Shown piece by piece: positions 50,866 through 61,451 of a stretch of DNA of 64,000 bases. Under the pieces are notes generated by a model that was not told where the DNA came from, searched no databases, and worked only from the letters and a program-made list of their open reading frames with translations. Source of the DNA: Raineyella sp. LH-20 (GTDB taxonomy: Bacteria > Actinomycetota > Actinomycetes > Propionibacteriales > Propionibacteriaceae); NCBI RefSeq assembly GCF_033110965.1, contig NZ_CP137003.1, positions 2,294,001 through 2,358,000 of the forward strand, given 5' to 3'. A program made the translations under genes and the position numbers. Each line of letters starts with the position of its first letter. The first letter of the stretch is position 1.

Positions 50866-52461
50866 GTGCCGCTCTCCACCGGACCGCTGCGTCCTCGTTC
50901 CACCTGCCCGACCGCGCTGGCGGCGCTCTGCGCCCTGGCCGACGACCTGGGACACCCGGCTGCGCTGCGCGACGCCGACCCGCAGGTCGTCGTCGGCGGC
51001 ATCACCCTGGACTCCCGCCAGGTCCGTCCCGGTGACGCGTACGTCGCCTTGGCCGGCACCCGCACCCACGGCATCCGATTCGCCGCCTCGGCCCTCACCC
51101 AGGGCGCGGTGGTCGTCCTCACCGACCCGACCGGGGCCGGTGACCCGGCCGCCGAGGGCCTGCCGCTCGTCGTGGTGGACCGACCCCGCACAGTGATGGC
51201 CCACTGGGCCGCCGAGGTGTACGGCCGGCCCGCCGACCAGCTGGCGATGTACGGCATCACCGGCACCAACGGCAAGACCACCACCGCCGTCCTGCTCGCC
51301 GCCGGCCTGACTGCCGCCGGACGTACGGCCGGCACCATCGGCACCCTCGGATTCCGGGTCGGTGACCAGTCCCTGGACGCCTCCCGCACCACCATCACCA
51401 CGCCGGAATCGGTCGACCTGCACGGCCTGCTCGCGATGATGCGGGAGGCCGGCGCCGATGCGGTCGCGATGGAGGTGTCCTCCCACGCGATGGTCTTCGA
51501 ACGGGTCGAGGCGGTGCCCTTCGCCGTCGCCGCCTTCACCAACCTGGGCCGCGACCATCTCGACTTCCATCCGACGATGGAGGACTATTTCCAGGCCAAG
51601 GCGAGCCTGTTCCGCCCCGAGCACACCCGCGCCGCGGTGATCAGCATCGACGACGAGTGGGGCGCCCGGCTCGCCCGGGAGACTCGCAGCGTGCTGGACC
51701 AGGTGTGGACGACCAGCTTCGACGACCCCTCGGCCGACTGGTACGCGCACCGGGTGGAGCCACTGCCGGCCGGCGGTTCCCGGGTGTCGGTCCGCACCCC
51801 GGCCGGCCCGCTCGACCTGGAGGTCGGCCTGCCGGGGCTCTTCAACGCCCGCAACGCCGTCACCTGCGCGGCGATGCTCGCGATGACCGGGGTCGATGTC
51901 CGGGCCGCGCTGCCCGGACTGGCCACCGCCCAGGTGCCCGGTCGGATGCAGACCGTCGATCTCGGCGATGCCGCGCCGCTGGCCGTCGTCGACTTCGCGC
52001 ACACCCCGCAGGCGGTCGCCTCGGCGCTCGAGGCACTCGCCCAGCGCGCCACCGGCCGGCTGATCGCGGTCCTCGGCTGCGGCGGCGACCGCGACCACGA
52101 GAAGCGAGGCCCGATGGGGGCCGCCGCCGCCACCTGGGCCGACCTCGTCATCGTCACCGACGACAACCCGCGCTCCGAGCAGCCGCCGGCCATCCGCACC
52201 GCGGTCCTCGCCGGTGCCACCGAGGCGCTGCGCTCCGGGGCCGTCGACGCGGCGCGTCCGGGTCACGCCCGCACCGTCGAGGTCATCGACGGTGGCGACC
52301 GCGCCGACGCCATCACCATCGCACTGCGGCTCGCCGGACCGGACGACACCGTCGCCGTGCTCGGCAAGGGCCACGAACAGGGCCAGATCGTCGGGGAGCG
52401 CGTCATCCCGTTCGACGATGTCGAGGCTATCCGTACCGCTTGGCGCACCATGGAGGACTGA
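50866..52461 (+). CDS. murE: UDP-MurNAc-L-Ala-D-Glu: diaminopimelate ligase
   Basis: Adds the third residue of the peptidoglycan stem peptide. The 531-aa product has ATP-binding GTNGKTT at 133-139, EVSSHAM, and the specificity motif DNPR at 433-436, which in this family marks diaminopimelate-adding enzymes (lysine enzymes usually have a different motif). Whether the organism uses meso- or LL-diaminopimelate cannot be told. The GTG start has no ribosome binding site but a TACGGT box 6 nt upstream, so a leaderless start is possible. The stop is 2 nt before murF. Confidence 0.95.
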   Translation: MPLSTGPLRPRSTCPTALAALCALADDLGHPAALRDADPQVVVGGITLDSRQVRPGDAYVALAGTRTHGIRFAASALTQGAVVVLTDPTGAGDPAAEGLPLVVVDRPRTVMAHWAAEVYGRPADQLAMYGITGTNGKTTTAVLLAAGLTAAGRTAGTIGTLGFRVGDQSLDASRTTITTPESVDLHGLLAMMREAGADAVAMEVSSHAMVFERVEAVPFAVAAFTNLGRDHLDFHPTMEDYFQAKASLFRPEHTRAAVISIDDEWGARLARETRSVLDQVWTTSFDDPSADWYAHRVEPLPAGGSRVSVRTPAGPLDLEVGLPGLFNARNAVTCAAMLAMTGVDVRAALPGLATAQVPGRMQTVDLGDAAPLAVVDFAHTPQAVASALEALAQRATGRLIAVLGCGGDRDHEKRGPMGAAAATWADLVIVTDDNPRSEQPPAIRTAVLAGATEALRSGAVDAARPGHARTVEVIDGGDRADAITIALRLAGPDDTVAVLGKGHEQGQIVGERVIPFDDVEAIRTAWRTMED

Positions 52462-52463
52462 CC

Positions 52464-53939
52464 GTGCAACCCCGTTCCCTGACCGAGATCGCCACCGCGA
52501 TCGGAGCCCACCTCGTCCCGCCGGACGGGGACGGGGCCGCCCTCGAGGACGTCCTCGTCGGCCCGGACGTGGTGATCGACTCCCGGCGGGCCACCCCGGG
52601 AGCGCTGTTCGTCGCCTTCCCCGGCGAACGGGTCGACGGCCACGACTACGTGGCCGCAGCGGCGGCCGGCGGCGCCGTCGCCGCGGTCACCCAGCGGCCG
52701 GTGCCGGGCGGCGTGCCGTGCCTGGTCGTCGACGACCCGCAGCGTGCCCTGGCGGCCCTGGCCCGGCATGTCGTCGACACCAGTGCGGGGCTGTCGGTGG
52801 TGGGCGTCACCGGCTCTTCCGGCAAGACCTCGACCAAGGACCTGATCGCCCAGGTGCTGCGCACCGCGGGGCCGACCGTCGCCCCGGTGGGCTCGTTCAA
52901 CAACGAGATCGGCGCCCCGCTCACCGCCACCCGCTGCGACGACGCCACCCGCTACCTGATCACCGAGATGGGCGCCCGCGCCCTGGGCCACGTCGCCTAC
53001 CTCTGCTCGATCACCCCGCCCACGCTCGGCGTGGTGCTCAACGTCGGTCACGCCCACCTCGGCGAGTTCGGCTCCCAGGACGTCATCGCCCGGGCCAAGG
53101 GCGAGCTCGTCGAGGCGCTCGGCGAGGACGGCTGGGCGGTGCTCAACGGGGACGACCCCCGGGTCAGCGCGATGGCCACCCGGACCCGTGCCCACATCGC
53201 CCGGTTCACCGTGGGGGAGCGGCCCACCGACGGTGGCGAGATCCTGGCCTGGGCCACCGACGTGGCGGCCGATGAGCTGGATCGGCACCGCTTCACCCTG
53301 CACCTGGAGAGCCGTGGCGCCACCGGGGAATTCCCGGTCGCCCTGGGCCTGCTCGGTGCCCACCAGGTGCCGAACTCGCTGGCGGCGGCCGCTGCGGCGT
53401 ACGCCCTGGGCCTGGACGGTGCGCAGATCGCCGCGGCGCTGTCCGGTGCACGGGCCCTGTCGCGCTGGCGGATGGAGTTGCACGAGCGCGCCGACGGCGC
53501 CGTCATCCTCAACGACAGCTACAACGCCAACCCGGACTCGATGGCCAGCGGACTGCGCACCCTCGCCCGGCTCGGCGCTGCCCGGCGGGCCCGGGACCCG
53601 CAGGCCCGGACCTGGGCACTGGTCGGCGACATGCGTGAACTCGGCCCGGACGCTGCGGAGGAACACCGCCGGATCGGTGCGCTGGCGGCCGAACTGGGCA
53701 TCACCGACCTGGTCGCCGTGGGCGACTTCGCCGCTGACATCGTGCGTGGCGCTGGCGCCGCGAACGGTGGCATCCGGGCGTCGGTGGCACCTGATAAGTT
53801 CGCCCTGATCGCCGCCGCGACGCCTCTGGGTGCCGCGGATGTGGTCCTGGTGAAGGCCTCCCGCGGGCTGGCTCTGGAGACGGTGGCCGACGAGCTCGCC
53901 GGCGCGACGGATGGTGACGAGACTGGAGGCGTACGGTGA
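52464..53939 (+). CDS. murF: UDP-MurNAc-tripeptide: D-Ala-D-Ala ligase
   Basis: Adds D-Ala-D-Ala to complete the pentapeptide precursor. The 491-aa product has the Mur ligase ATP motif [13 protein letters not shown], the Lys-carbamylation region AKGELVEAL and the [12 protein letters not shown] block of MurF. GTG 52464 uses GGAGG inside the murE end. The stop overlaps mraY as GTGA. Confidence 0.96.
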   Translation: MQPRSLTEIATAIGAHLVPPDGDGAALEDVLVGPDVVIDSRRATPGALFVAFPGERVDGHDYVAAAAAGGAVAAVTQRPVPGGVPCLVVDDPQRALAALARHVVDTSAGLSVVGVTGSSGKTSTKDLIAQVLRTAGPTVAPVGSFNNEIGAPLTATRCDDATRYLITEMGARALGHVAYLCSITPPTLGVVLNVGHAHLGEFGSQDVIARAKGELVEALGEDGWAVLNGDDPRVSAMATRTRAHIARFTVGERPTDGGEILAWATDVAADELDRHRFTLHLESRGATGEFPVALGLLGAHQVPNSLAAAAAAYALGLDGAQIAAALSGARALSRWRMELHERADGAVILNDSYNANPDSMASGLRTLARLGAARRARDPQARTWALVGDMRELGPDAAEEHRRIGALAAELGITDLVAVGDFAADIVRGAGAANGGIRASVAPDKFALIAAATPLGAADVVLVKASRGLALETVADELAGATDGDETGGVR

Positions 53940-55030
53940 CGACGATCTTGCTGGCCGGTGCGATGGCCCTGGTGGGGACCCTGCTGGGCACCCGGGCGGC
54001 CATCGGAGTGCTGGTGCGCAAGGGCTACGGGCAGTTCATCCGTGACGACGGGCCGACCTCGCACCACACCAAGCGCGGCACCCCGACGATGGGCGGGATC
54101 GTGATCATCATCGCGGTCGTCCTCGCCTACGGCCTGGCCCACCTGATCACCTGGCAGCCGCCGTCGGTCAGCGCCCTGCTGGTGTTGCTGCTCTTCGTCG
54201 GCACCGGCATCGTCGGCTTCCTCGACGACTGGATCAAGATCTCCAACAAGCGGTCGCTGGGCCTCACCCCGTGGCAGAAGCTGGCCGGCCAGACCGCTGT
54301 CGCGGTGGTCTTCGGCGTGCTCGCCCTCAACTTCCCCGACGAGCGCGGCGTCACCCCGGCCTCTCCGTTCGTGTCGTTCCTGCGGGACATCCCCTGGCTG
54401 GGCCTGCCGCTGGTGCTGGCCGCCGTCTGGTTCCTGATCCTGATCCTCGGCACCTCCAACGCGGTCAATCTCACCGACGGACTCGACGGGCTGGCCGCCG
54501 GCGCGTCGACGATGGTCTTCGCGGCGTACGCGCTGATCAACCTGTGGCAGTACAACAAGTCCTGCGCCTGGGACGGCGCCGCCTCGGCGACCTGCTACAA
54601 CGTCCGCAACCCGCACGACCTCGCGGTCGTCGCGGTCGCTCTCGCCGGCGCCTGCTTCGGCTTCCTGTGGTGGAACGCCAAGCCGGCGAAGATCTTCATG
54701 GGTGACTCCGGGTCGCTGTCGCTGGGCGGCGCGCTCGCCGGGCTGGCGATCTGCAGCCGCACCGAGCTGCTGCTGGTCATCCTCGGCGGCCTGTTCGTCA
54801 TCATCACGCTGTCGGTGATGATCCAGACCAGCTGGTTCAAGTTCACCAGATGGCGCACCGGCACCGGGCGGCGGGTGTTCAAGATGGCGCCGTTGCAGCA
54901 CCACTTCGAGATGCTCGGCTGGTCCGAGGTGACCATCGTGATCCGCTTCTGGATCATCGCCGGCTGTTTCGTCGCCCTCGGCATCGGCATCTTCTACGGC
55001 CAATGGGTGACCGGATTGGGGCTCCAGTGA
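53936..55030 (+). CDS. mraY: Phospho-MurNAc-pentapeptide transferase
   Basis: Integral membrane enzyme that makes lipid I on undecaprenyl phosphate. The 364-aa product has ten hydrophobic segments, [14 protein letters not shown] (Asp pair), [22 protein letters not shown] and the MAPLQHHFE loop, all hallmark MraY motifs. GTG 53936 overlaps the murF stop; the stop overlaps the murD GTG. Confidence 0.97.
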   Translation: MTTILLAGAMALVGTLLGTRAAIGVLVRKGYGQFIRDDGPTSHHTKRGTPTMGGIVIIIAVVLAYGLAHLITWQPPSVSALLVLLLFVGTGIVGFLDDWIKISNKRSLGLTPWQKLAGQTAVAVVFGVLALNFPDERGVTPASPFVSFLRDIPWLGLPLVLAAVWFLILILGTSNAVNLTDGLDGLAAGASTMVFAAYALINLWQYNKSCAWDGAASATCYNVRNPHDLAVVAVALAGACFGFLWWNAKPAKIFMGDSGSLSLGGALAGLAICSRTELLLVILGGLFVIITLSVMIQTSWFKFTRWRTGTGRRVFKMAPLQHHFEMLGWSEVTIVIRFWIIAGCFVALGIGIFYGQWVTGLGLQ

Positions 55031-56484
55031 GTCGCGTACGTCCCGACTGGATCGGCACCGCCGGTCGCTTCTCGGCCTGGCCGCAGGCCCACGTCGTGGT
55101 CGCCGGGCTGGGCACCTCGGGCTTCGCCGCCGCCGACGCGCTGCTGGAGTTCGGCGCGCAGGTGACGGTGCTGGACGAGTCCGACCGGACCGAGATCGTC
55201 GAACGGGGCACCATCCTCGAGGTGCTCGGCGCGGACGTCCGGCTCGGCGCCGGTTCGACGGCGACCCTGCCCGACGACGTCGACCTCGTCGTCACCTCGC
55301 CGGGCTGGCGGCCCACCACGCCGCTGCTGGCCCAAGCCGCCCTGCGCGGCGTGCCGATCTACGGCGAGGTGGAGCTGGCCTGGCGTCTTCAGGACCCCGA
55401 CCGGGCCCCCGCCTGGCTCGCCGTCACCGGCACGAACGGCAAGACGACCACCACCCAGATGCTGGAGTCGATGCTGCAGGCCGCCGGACTGCGGGCGGTC
55501 GCCTGCGGCAACATCGGCAAGCCGGTGATGGAGACCGTGCTCGACCCGGAGCCGTACGACGCTCTGGCCGTCGAACTGTCCAGCTTCCAACTGCACTGGT
55601 CGAACAGCCTCGCGCTGCACTCGGCGGCCGTCCTCAACGTCCACGAGGACCACCTCGAGTGGTATCCCTCGATGGCCGAGTACGCCGCCGACAAGGCCCG
55701 CATCTACCAGCGGGTCACCCACTCCTGCGTCTACAACGTCGCCGATCCGCAGACCGAGCGGATGGTCGAGGACGCCGAGGTCGCCGAGGGCGCCCGGGCG
55801 ATCGGTTTCACCCTCGGCATCCCCGGGCCGTCGATGGTCGGCGTCGTCGATGACCTGATCGTCGACCGGGCCTTCGTGGAACAGCGCCGGACCTCCGCCC
55901 TGGAGCTCGCCGCGGTCTCCGACGTGCAGCCGTACGCCCCGCACAACGTGGCCAACGCGCTGGCCGCTGCCGCCCTGGCCCGTTCCTACGGGGTGCCCGC
56001 AGTGGCCGTACGCGACGGCCTGCGCGGCCTCCACCTGGGTGGCCACCGGATCCAGACCGTGGCCGAGAGCGGCGGCGTACGCTACGTCGACGACTCCAAG
56101 GCGACCAACCCGCATGCCGCCCACGCCTCGCTGATGGCCTTCGACCCGGTCGTCTGGATCGCCGGCGGGCAGGCCAAGGGGACGGCGTTCGACGACCTCG
56201 TCGCCGGAGTGGCCGGACGGTTGCGCGGGGTGGTGCTGCTCGGCATCGACCGCGAGGTGATCGCCGAGGCGCTGCGCCGACACGCGCCCGACGTTCCGGT
56301 GGAAGTCTTCGATTCGACGGACACTGAGGTCATGGCTCAGGTCGTGGCCGCCGCCGCGCGGATGGCCAGGCCCGGCGACACGGTCCTGCTGGCACCCGGA
56401 TGTGCCAGCCGGGACATGTGGCCGGACTACGCGGCCCGCGGCGACGATTTCGCCCGCGCGGCACGGGGATTGGGCCAGGCCTGA
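55027..56484 (+). CDS. murD: UDP-MurNAc-L-Ala: D-glutamate ligase
   Basis: Adds D-Glu, the second stem-peptide residue. The 485-aa product has an N-terminal nucleotide-binding GLGTSG, the ATP motif [13 protein letters not shown], the CGNIGKP block and the C-terminal [11 protein letters not shown] and [12 protein letters not shown] motifs. GTG 55027 overlaps the mraY stop as GTGA. Confidence 0.96.
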   Translation: MSRVRPDWIGTAGRFSAWPQAHVVVAGLGTSGFAAADALLEFGAQVTVLDESDRTEIVERGTILEVLGADVRLGAGSTATLPDDVDLVVTSPGWRPTTPLLAQAALRGVPIYGEVELAWRLQDPDRAPAWLAVTGTNGKTTTTQMLESMLQAAGLRAVACGNIGKPVMETVLDPEPYDALAVELSSFQLHWSNSLALHSAAVLNVHEDHLEWYPSMAEYAADKARIYQRVTHSCVYNVADPQTERMVEDAEVAEGARAIGFTLGIPGPSMVGVVDDLIVDRAFVEQRRTSALELAAVSDVQPYAPHNVANALAAAALARSYGVPAVAVRDGLRGLHLGGHRIQTVAESGGVRYVDDSKATNPHAAHASLMAFDPVVWIAGGQAKGTAFDDLVAGVAGRLRGVVLLGIDREVIAEALRRHAPDVPVEVFDSTDTEVMAQVVAAAARMARPGDTVLLAPGCASRDMWPDYAARGDDFARAARGLGQA

Positions 56485-56540
56485 CCAATTGTCGGGCCGT
56501 GACCACCAGGTGACCGGCACGACGAGGAGGACGACAGGGC

Positions 56541-57911
56541 ATGGCCTTCGAGACACGCAATCTGGCCGACGGCACCCGGGGCTGGGTCGCCGACACCACG
56601 GCCACCGTGCGTGGCTGGCTCGACCACCCGCGGGCGAGCCAGGCGCTGCTGCTCACCTCGGTGGCCCTGCTTCTCTTCATGGGCACGATGATGGTGCTGT
56701 CCGCATCCAGCGTGCTGTCGTACACCCGCTACAACGGCAACTCGTACACGATCTTCCTGCGCCAGGAGGGGTTCGTCATCGCCGGGGTGATGTCCGCGGT
56801 GCTGCTCGCGGTACTGCCACCGGAGCGGATCCGCCGGATCTCGGTGCTGCTCGTGCTGGCCAGTTTCACCGGCCTGTTGCTCACCTTCACCCCGCTGGGG
56901 ATGACCGTCAACGGCAACCGGAACTGGCTGGTGATCGGGCCGATCCAGGGCCAGCCGTCGGAGTTCGCCAAACTGGCCATCGTCTGGTGGGGGGCGCTGT
57001 TCCTCGCCGACCACGACCGTGAGCTGGACCAGCTGCGCCGGATCCTGCCCTACCTCAGCGTCTCCGGGCTACTGATCGCACTCACCGTGCTGCAGGGCGA
57101 CCTCGGGTCCTCGGTGGTGATGGCGGCCATCGTCGGCACAGTGCTGTGGGTGGCCGGCGTCCCCCTGCAGATCTTCCTCGGCATCGGCGGCACCGCCGCG
57201 GTGGCCGTCGGCATCCTGATCGTCACCACGCCCTACCGGGTGATGCGGATGGTCGCCTTCCTCCGGCCACCCTCGGGCATCACCGACGCCAACTACCAGG
57301 CGATGATGGGGACGTACGCCCTCGCCTCCGGCGGCTGGTGGGGGCACGGACTCGGCGGCAGTGTGCAGAAGTGGGGTGGCCTGCCGGAGGCGCACACCGA
57401 CTACATCCTCGCCGTGATCGGTGAGGAACTCGGGCTGTGGGGCACCCTGTCGGTGGTCGCCCTCTTCGCCATGCTGGGCTGGGCCGGCATCCGGATCATG
57501 CGCCGGTCGGTCCGCCCCTACCAGCGATTCCTGGCGGCCGGCGCCACCGGCTGGATCCTCTTCCAGGCCTTCGTCAACATCTCCGTCGTGCTGCGGGTCT
57601 GGCCGGTGATGGGGGTGCCGCTGCCGTTCATCTCGGCGGGAGGGACGGCGGTGGTCGCTACGCTGATGGCGGTGGGCCTGCTGATGTCGTGCGCCCGGAC
57701 CGAACCGGGCGCCATCGCCGAACGCGAGCGGAGGGCCCGCGCCCGGGCGCACCAGCACAACATCGGCCGGGTCAGTGCGGTGGTCGACGGCCGGGGCGGC
57801 CCGGTCGACGGTGCCACCGGATCGAGTGCGGAACGTAGGAGCAGGACCGAGGGACGCGGCACCGCGGCGTCCGGAGGACGTCGTCAGAAGGGAACGGGAA
57901 GAACCAGATGA
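56541..57911 (+). CDS. ftsW: SEDS-family septal peptidoglycan polymerase FtsW
   Basis: Polymerises glycan strands from lipid II at the septum together with FtsI. The 456-aa product has about ten membrane segments, the GNRNWLVIGPIQGQPSEFAK block, the catalytic-Asp region QGDLGSS, and PLPFISAGGTA near the C-terminus. A basic C-terminal tail of about 75 residues is cytoplasmic. ATG 56541 follows GAGGAGGAC. The stop overlaps murG as ATGA. Confidence 0.95.
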   Translation: MAFETRNLADGTRGWVADTTATVRGWLDHPRASQALLLTSVALLLFMGTMMVLSASSVLSYTRYNGNSYTIFLRQEGFVIAGVMSAVLLAVLPPERIRRISVLLVLASFTGLLLTFTPLGMTVNGNRNWLVIGPIQGQPSEFAKLAIVWWGALFLADHDRELDQLRRILPYLSVSGLLIALTVLQGDLGSSVVMAAIVGTVLWVAGVPLQIFLGIGGTAAVAVGILIVTTPYRVMRMVAFLRPPSGITDANYQAMMGTYALASGGWWGHGLGGSVQKWGGLPEAHTDYILAVIGEELGLWGTLSVVALFAMLGWAGIRIMRRSVRPYQRFLAAGATGWILFQAFVNISVVLRVWPVMGVPLPFISAGGTAVVATLMAVGLLMSCARTEPGAIAERERRARARAHQHNIGRVSAVVDGRGGPVDGATGSSAERRSRTEGRGTAASGGRRQKGTGRTR

Positions 57912-59002
57912 CCAGTGTCGTGCTCGCCGGAGGTGGCACCGCCGGCCACACCTCGCCGCTGATCGCCACCGCGCATCGTCTGCGCGAGCGTGAGCCGGGC
58001 GTGTCGCTGGTGGCCATCGGGACCCCGAAGGGCCTGGAGTCCAGGGTGGTGCCGGCCGCAGGGCTCGATCTCGAACTGATCGATCCGGTGCCACTGCCGC
58101 GGCGGCTGACCACCGATCTGGTCAAGGTGCCCTACCGGCTGCGGCGTGCGGTGAACCAGGCCCGCCGGATCCTCACCGGCCACCGGGCCGACGTCCTGGT
58201 CGGATTCGGCGGCTACGTGTCGATGCCGGCCTATCTGGCCGCCCGCGAGCTGAAGATCCCGATCGTCGTCCACGAGCAGAACGCGATCCCGGGGCTGGCG
58301 AACAAGGTCGCCACCCGGCTGACCGACCGGATCGCGGTGACCTTCCCCGGCACCCCGCTGCGCCATGCGCGGGTGATCGGGATGCCGCTGCGCAGTGAGA
58401 TCACCGAGCTCGACCGGGAGACGGTGGCCCGGGCGGCCCGGGTCGAGTTCGGGCTGGAGACGGGGCTGCCGACGGTCTTGGTCAGCGGCGGGTCGCAGGG
58501 GGCCCGCAGCATCAACACGGCGATCGCCGGTGCCTACCCCGAGCTGATCGCCCGCGGGATCCAGGTGCTGCACGTGCTGGGGCCGAGGAACTTCCGCGAC
58601 GACATGGTCCCGGTCGTCGACGAGGCGACCGGCGCGTCCTACCGCCCGGTGGCGTACGTCGACGCGATGGAGAAGGCGTACGCGGTGGCCGACCTGATGA
58701 TCGGCCGGTCCGGTGCCGGCACCGTGATGGAGACGATCGCGGTGGGGCTGCCGTCGGTGCTCGTGCCGCTGCCGCACGGCAACGGTGAACAGGCCCGCAA
58801 CGCCGACGCCCTGGTGGCGGCCGGCGGCGCCATCCGACTGCCGGACGAGCGGTGCACCGGCGACGCCCTGGTGGACCTGGTCGGGCCGCTGGTCACCGAC
58901 CCGGAGCGGCTGGCCCGGATGCGGGCGGCCGGGCGAGGCATGCTGCCCGGCAACGCCGCCGACCTGCTGTGCGACATGATCCTTGAGGCGGCGCGCCGAT
59001 GA
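57908..59002 (+). CDS. murG: Lipid II synthase (UDP-GlcNAc transferase) MurG
   Basis: Peripheral membrane glycosyltransferase that converts lipid I to lipid II. The 364-aa product has the N-terminal AGGGTAGHTSPL loop, GFGGYVSMPA, HEQNAIPGLAN, GGSQGARSIN and the C-terminal GRSGAGTVMETIAVGLPSVLVPLP donor site. ATG 57908 overlaps the ftsW stop; the stop overlaps the murC ATG. Confidence 0.97.
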   Translation: MTSVVLAGGGTAGHTSPLIATAHRLREREPGVSLVAIGTPKGLESRVVPAAGLDLELIDPVPLPRRLTTDLVKVPYRLRRAVNQARRILTGHRADVLVGFGGYVSMPAYLAARELKIPIVVHEQNAIPGLANKVATRLTDRIAVTFPGTPLRHARVIGMPLRSEITELDRETVARAARVEFGLETGLPTVLVSGGSQGARSINTAIAGAYPELIARGIQVLHVLGPRNFRDDMVPVVDEATGASYRPVAYVDAMEKAYAVADLMIGRSGAGTVMETIAVGLPSVLVPLPHGNGEQARNADALVAAGGAIRLPDERCTGDALVDLVGPLVTDPERLARMRAAGRGMLPGNAADLLCDMILEAARR

Positions 59003-60408
59003 GTCTGGTGACGCCCGTTGAGCTGGCCGACCCCCGCGAGCTCGGTCCGGTCCACTTCATCGCCGTCGGCGGCGCCGGGATGTCCGGCATCGCCGCGCTG
59101 TACGCCGACCTCGGGTTGGTCGTCACCGGCTCGGACCGGGTCGACTCGGCCAACCTGGAGATGCTGCGCGGCCATGGCGTACGGACCTATCTCGGCCACG
59201 ACCCGGACCAGCTCGGACAGGCCCGCACCGTGGTGGTCTCCTCGGCGGTCAAGGAGGACAACCCCGAGCTGGCCGAAGCACGCCGCCGCGGTCTGAGAGT
59301 CTGGCACCGCAGTGCCGCTCTCGCCGCGCTGATGATGGGCCGTCCCGGCGTCGCCGTCGGTGGGACGCACGGCAAGACGACCACCTCGGCGATGATCGCG
59401 CACCTGCTCGTCGCCACCGGTGCGGACGGCGGCTACGTCGTCGGTGCACCGCTGGCCACCGGGGAGAGCTCCCGTCTCGGCGCCTCCGATGCGCCGTTCG
59501 TGGTCGAGGCCGACGAGTCGGACGGGTCGTTCCTGCAGTACCCGGCCCGGATCTGTGTGGTCACCAACGTCGAGGCCGACCACCTGGACAATTGGGGCAC
59601 CCCCGAGGCGTACGCCGACGGGTTCGTCCGGTTCGCGGCCGGCGCGACCGAGCTGGCCGTGGTCAACGTCGACGGGCCCGGCGGGGTGGCCCTGGCCGCC
59701 GCGCTGGCCGGCCACCCTCACCTGACGTACGGCAGCGTGGCGGACGCCGATGTCCGGATCACTGAGGTCACTCACGACGCCGGCGGTGTCCGCGGCGTCG
59801 TCGGGCTGCCGGGCGGCGCGGTCCGGGTGTCGCTCGGCGTCCCCGGCCTGCACAACCTGGCGAATGCCACCGCGGCGCTCGTGGCGACGACTGCCCTGGG
59901 GATCGACCCGGCGGCGGCCGCGACGGCGCTGGCCGACTTCCGGGGAGCCCATCGCCGTTTTGAGCAGGTCGGGACGGTCGACGGCATCCGGGTGGTGGAT
60001 GACTACGCCCACCACCCGACCGAGATCGACGCTGTGCTGGCCGCCGCCCGGGACGCCGTCGGGACGGGACGGGTGGTGGCCTGCTTCCAGCCGCACCTCT
60101 ACTCCCGCACCCGCGACTTCGCTCCGGCGTTCGGCCGGGCACTGGCCGCCGCCGATGAGGTCGTGCTGATGGACATCTACGGCGCCCGTGAGGACCCGAT
60201 GCCCGGGGTGACCACCGCCCTGATCGGGGACGTGACGGCCGAGGCACTGGGCGCCGGACGGGTGCACCCGGTGCACTCCCACCGGGAAGCGGCCGAGACC
60301 CTCGCCGGACTGGCCCGGCCCGGCGACCTGGTGTTGACCATCGGGGCCGGCGATGTCACCACGGTGGGCCCGGACCTGCTCCGTACGCTGACCGGCTCGG
60401 GACGGTGA
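58999..60408 (+). CDS. murC: UDP-MurNAc: L-alanine ligase
   Basis: Adds L-Ala, the first stem-peptide residue. The 469-aa product has VGGAGMSGIA, the ATP motif VGGTHGKTTTSAM, the EADESDGSFL block and the C-terminal DDYAHHPTEI motif. Overlaps murG by ATGA and ftsQ by GTGA. In most other bacteria ddl follows murC; here ftsQ follows directly. Confidence 0.97.
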   Translation: MSLVTPVELADPRELGPVHFIAVGGAGMSGIAALYADLGLVVTGSDRVDSANLEMLRGHGVRTYLGHDPDQLGQARTVVVSSAVKEDNPELAEARRRGLRVWHRSAALAALMMGRPGVAVGGTHGKTTTSAMIAHLLVATGADGGYVVGAPLATGESSRLGASDAPFVVEADESDGSFLQYPARICVVTNVEADHLDNWGTPEAYADGFVRFAAGATELAVVNVDGPGGVALAAALAGHPHLTYGSVADADVRITEVTHDAGGVRGVVGLPGGAVRVSLGVPGLHNLANATAALVATTALGIDPAAAATALADFRGAHRRFEQVGTVDGIRVVDDYAHHPTEIDAVLAAARDAVGTGRVVACFQPHLYSRTRDFAPAFGRALAAADEVVLMDIYGAREDPMPGVTTALIGDVTAEALGAGRVHPVHSHREAAETLAGLARPGDLVLTIGAGDVTTVGPDLLRTLTGSGR

Positions 60409-61193
60409 TGGCGCGGGGCCCGGCCGACCGCTCCGGGGCCCGCGCGGATCGCGGTCGTGGGGCGGATCGGCGGGACGGTGTCGCCGATCTGACCGGGCCG
60501 ATCCGGCTGCGCCGCGAGCGGGCCGTCCGACGGCAGCGGCGCCGGCTGGCGGTCGGCCTGGTGCTCAGTGTGCTGGTGGCCGCTGGGGTGTGGGTGGCCG
60601 CGTTCTCGCCGCTGTTCGCCACCCAGACGGTGGACGTCCGCGGCACCGCGCTGCTCACCCGCGAGCAGGTCGTCCGCACCGCCGCGGTGCCGACCGGCGT
60701 CTCCCTCGCCCGGCAGGACACCGCCGCGATCGCCGCGCGGGTCCGCACCCTCGCGCCGGTGCGCGACGTCTCCGTCGTACGCTCCTGGCCCGGCACGATC
60801 ACTCTGGTGATCACCGAACGCACCCCGACGGTCGTCTTCCCGGTGGACGGCACCTTCCTCCTGGTCGACGCGGACGGCCAGGCGTACGCCCAGGTGTCGA
60901 CCGCGCCCAAGGGCGTCCTGCAGGCCGACGGTCGGGCGGACGACCCGACCGTCACCGCCGCGGTGGGTCGCGTCGTCGCGACGCTGCCCCCGGCGATCCG
61001 CAACCAGGTGCGTACGGTGCGGGCCGACTCGCCGGCGGCGGTGACCCTCGGTCTCGACAAGGGCCGGACGGTCGTCTGGGGCGGCCCGGAGGACGCCGAG
61101 CTCAAGGGTCAGGTGCTCGACGCGCTGCTCAAGCAGGCGAGCGGGGCGAAGGTGTACGACGTCTCCGCGCCGGCCTTCCCGGCCACCCGCTGA
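60405..61193 (+). CDS. ftsQ: Division protein FtsQ
   Basis: Bitopic divisome protein that recruits FtsL/DivIC-type partners. The 262-aa product has an Arg-rich cytoplasmic N-terminus (1-46), one membrane segment (about 48-70), a POTRA domain (VDVRGTALLTREQVVRTA) and an FtsQ beta domain (VRSWPGTITLVITERTPTVVFP). GTG 60405 overlaps the murC stop as GTGA; the ATG at 60408 is equally possible. Followed by a 258-bp gap before ftsZ; ftsA is absent, as in other Actinobacteria. Confidence 0.92.
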   Translation: MMARGPADRSGARADRGRGADRRDGVADLTGPIRLRRERAVRRQRRRLAVGLVLSVLVAAGVWVAAFSPLFATQTVDVRGTALLTREQVVRTAAVPTGVSLARQDTAAIAARVRTLAPVRDVSVVRSWPGTITLVITERTPTVVFPVDGTFLLVDADGQAYAQVSTAPKGVLQADGRADDPTVTAAVGRVVATLPPAIRNQVRTVRADSPAAVTLGLDKGRTVVWGGPEDAELKGQVLDALLKQASGAKVYDVSAPAFPATR

Positions 61194-61451
61194 CCTCGAC
61201 GGGGACGGTCGTTCGCGGCGCGACAACGGCGGACATTCCTAGAGTTGAGGTTGAGACTCTCGGCGAGTCGACAGGGGCCTTGTGGACTTTGCTGCTGCGA
61301 TCCTCCTAGCCTGAACAGCAGCCTGGGGTGGCAGCGCGCCCCAGAGCTCGGACAGGTGAACGGTGTCCGGCCCATCCTCCGAGGGCGCGTCGGGCTTCCC
61401 CTCACCGGGAGACCTGTTGGAGTCCAATATCAGAAGCGAGGCGGGAACCCC
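61194..61451 (+). promoter_or_regulatory. ftsZ upstream control region
   Basis: 258 bp without an ORF. Candidate -10 boxes are TAGAGT (61240-61245) and TAGCCT (61307-61312). Three small inverted repeats may fold in the leader: GACTC/GAGTC (61255-61269), CTGGGG/CCCCAG (61323-61344) and GGACA/TGTCC (61350-61368). Multiple ftsZ promoters in the ftsQ-ftsZ gap are usual in Actinobacteria. Confidence 0.5.

Noticed and set aside
47673-51542. A 1289-codon open frame on the minus strand opposite ftsL, ftsI and part of murE
   Set aside because: It is antisense to clearly identified genes, has no recognisable domain and is composed of Gly/Arg/Val/Asp-rich shadow sequence expected from high-GC third positions.
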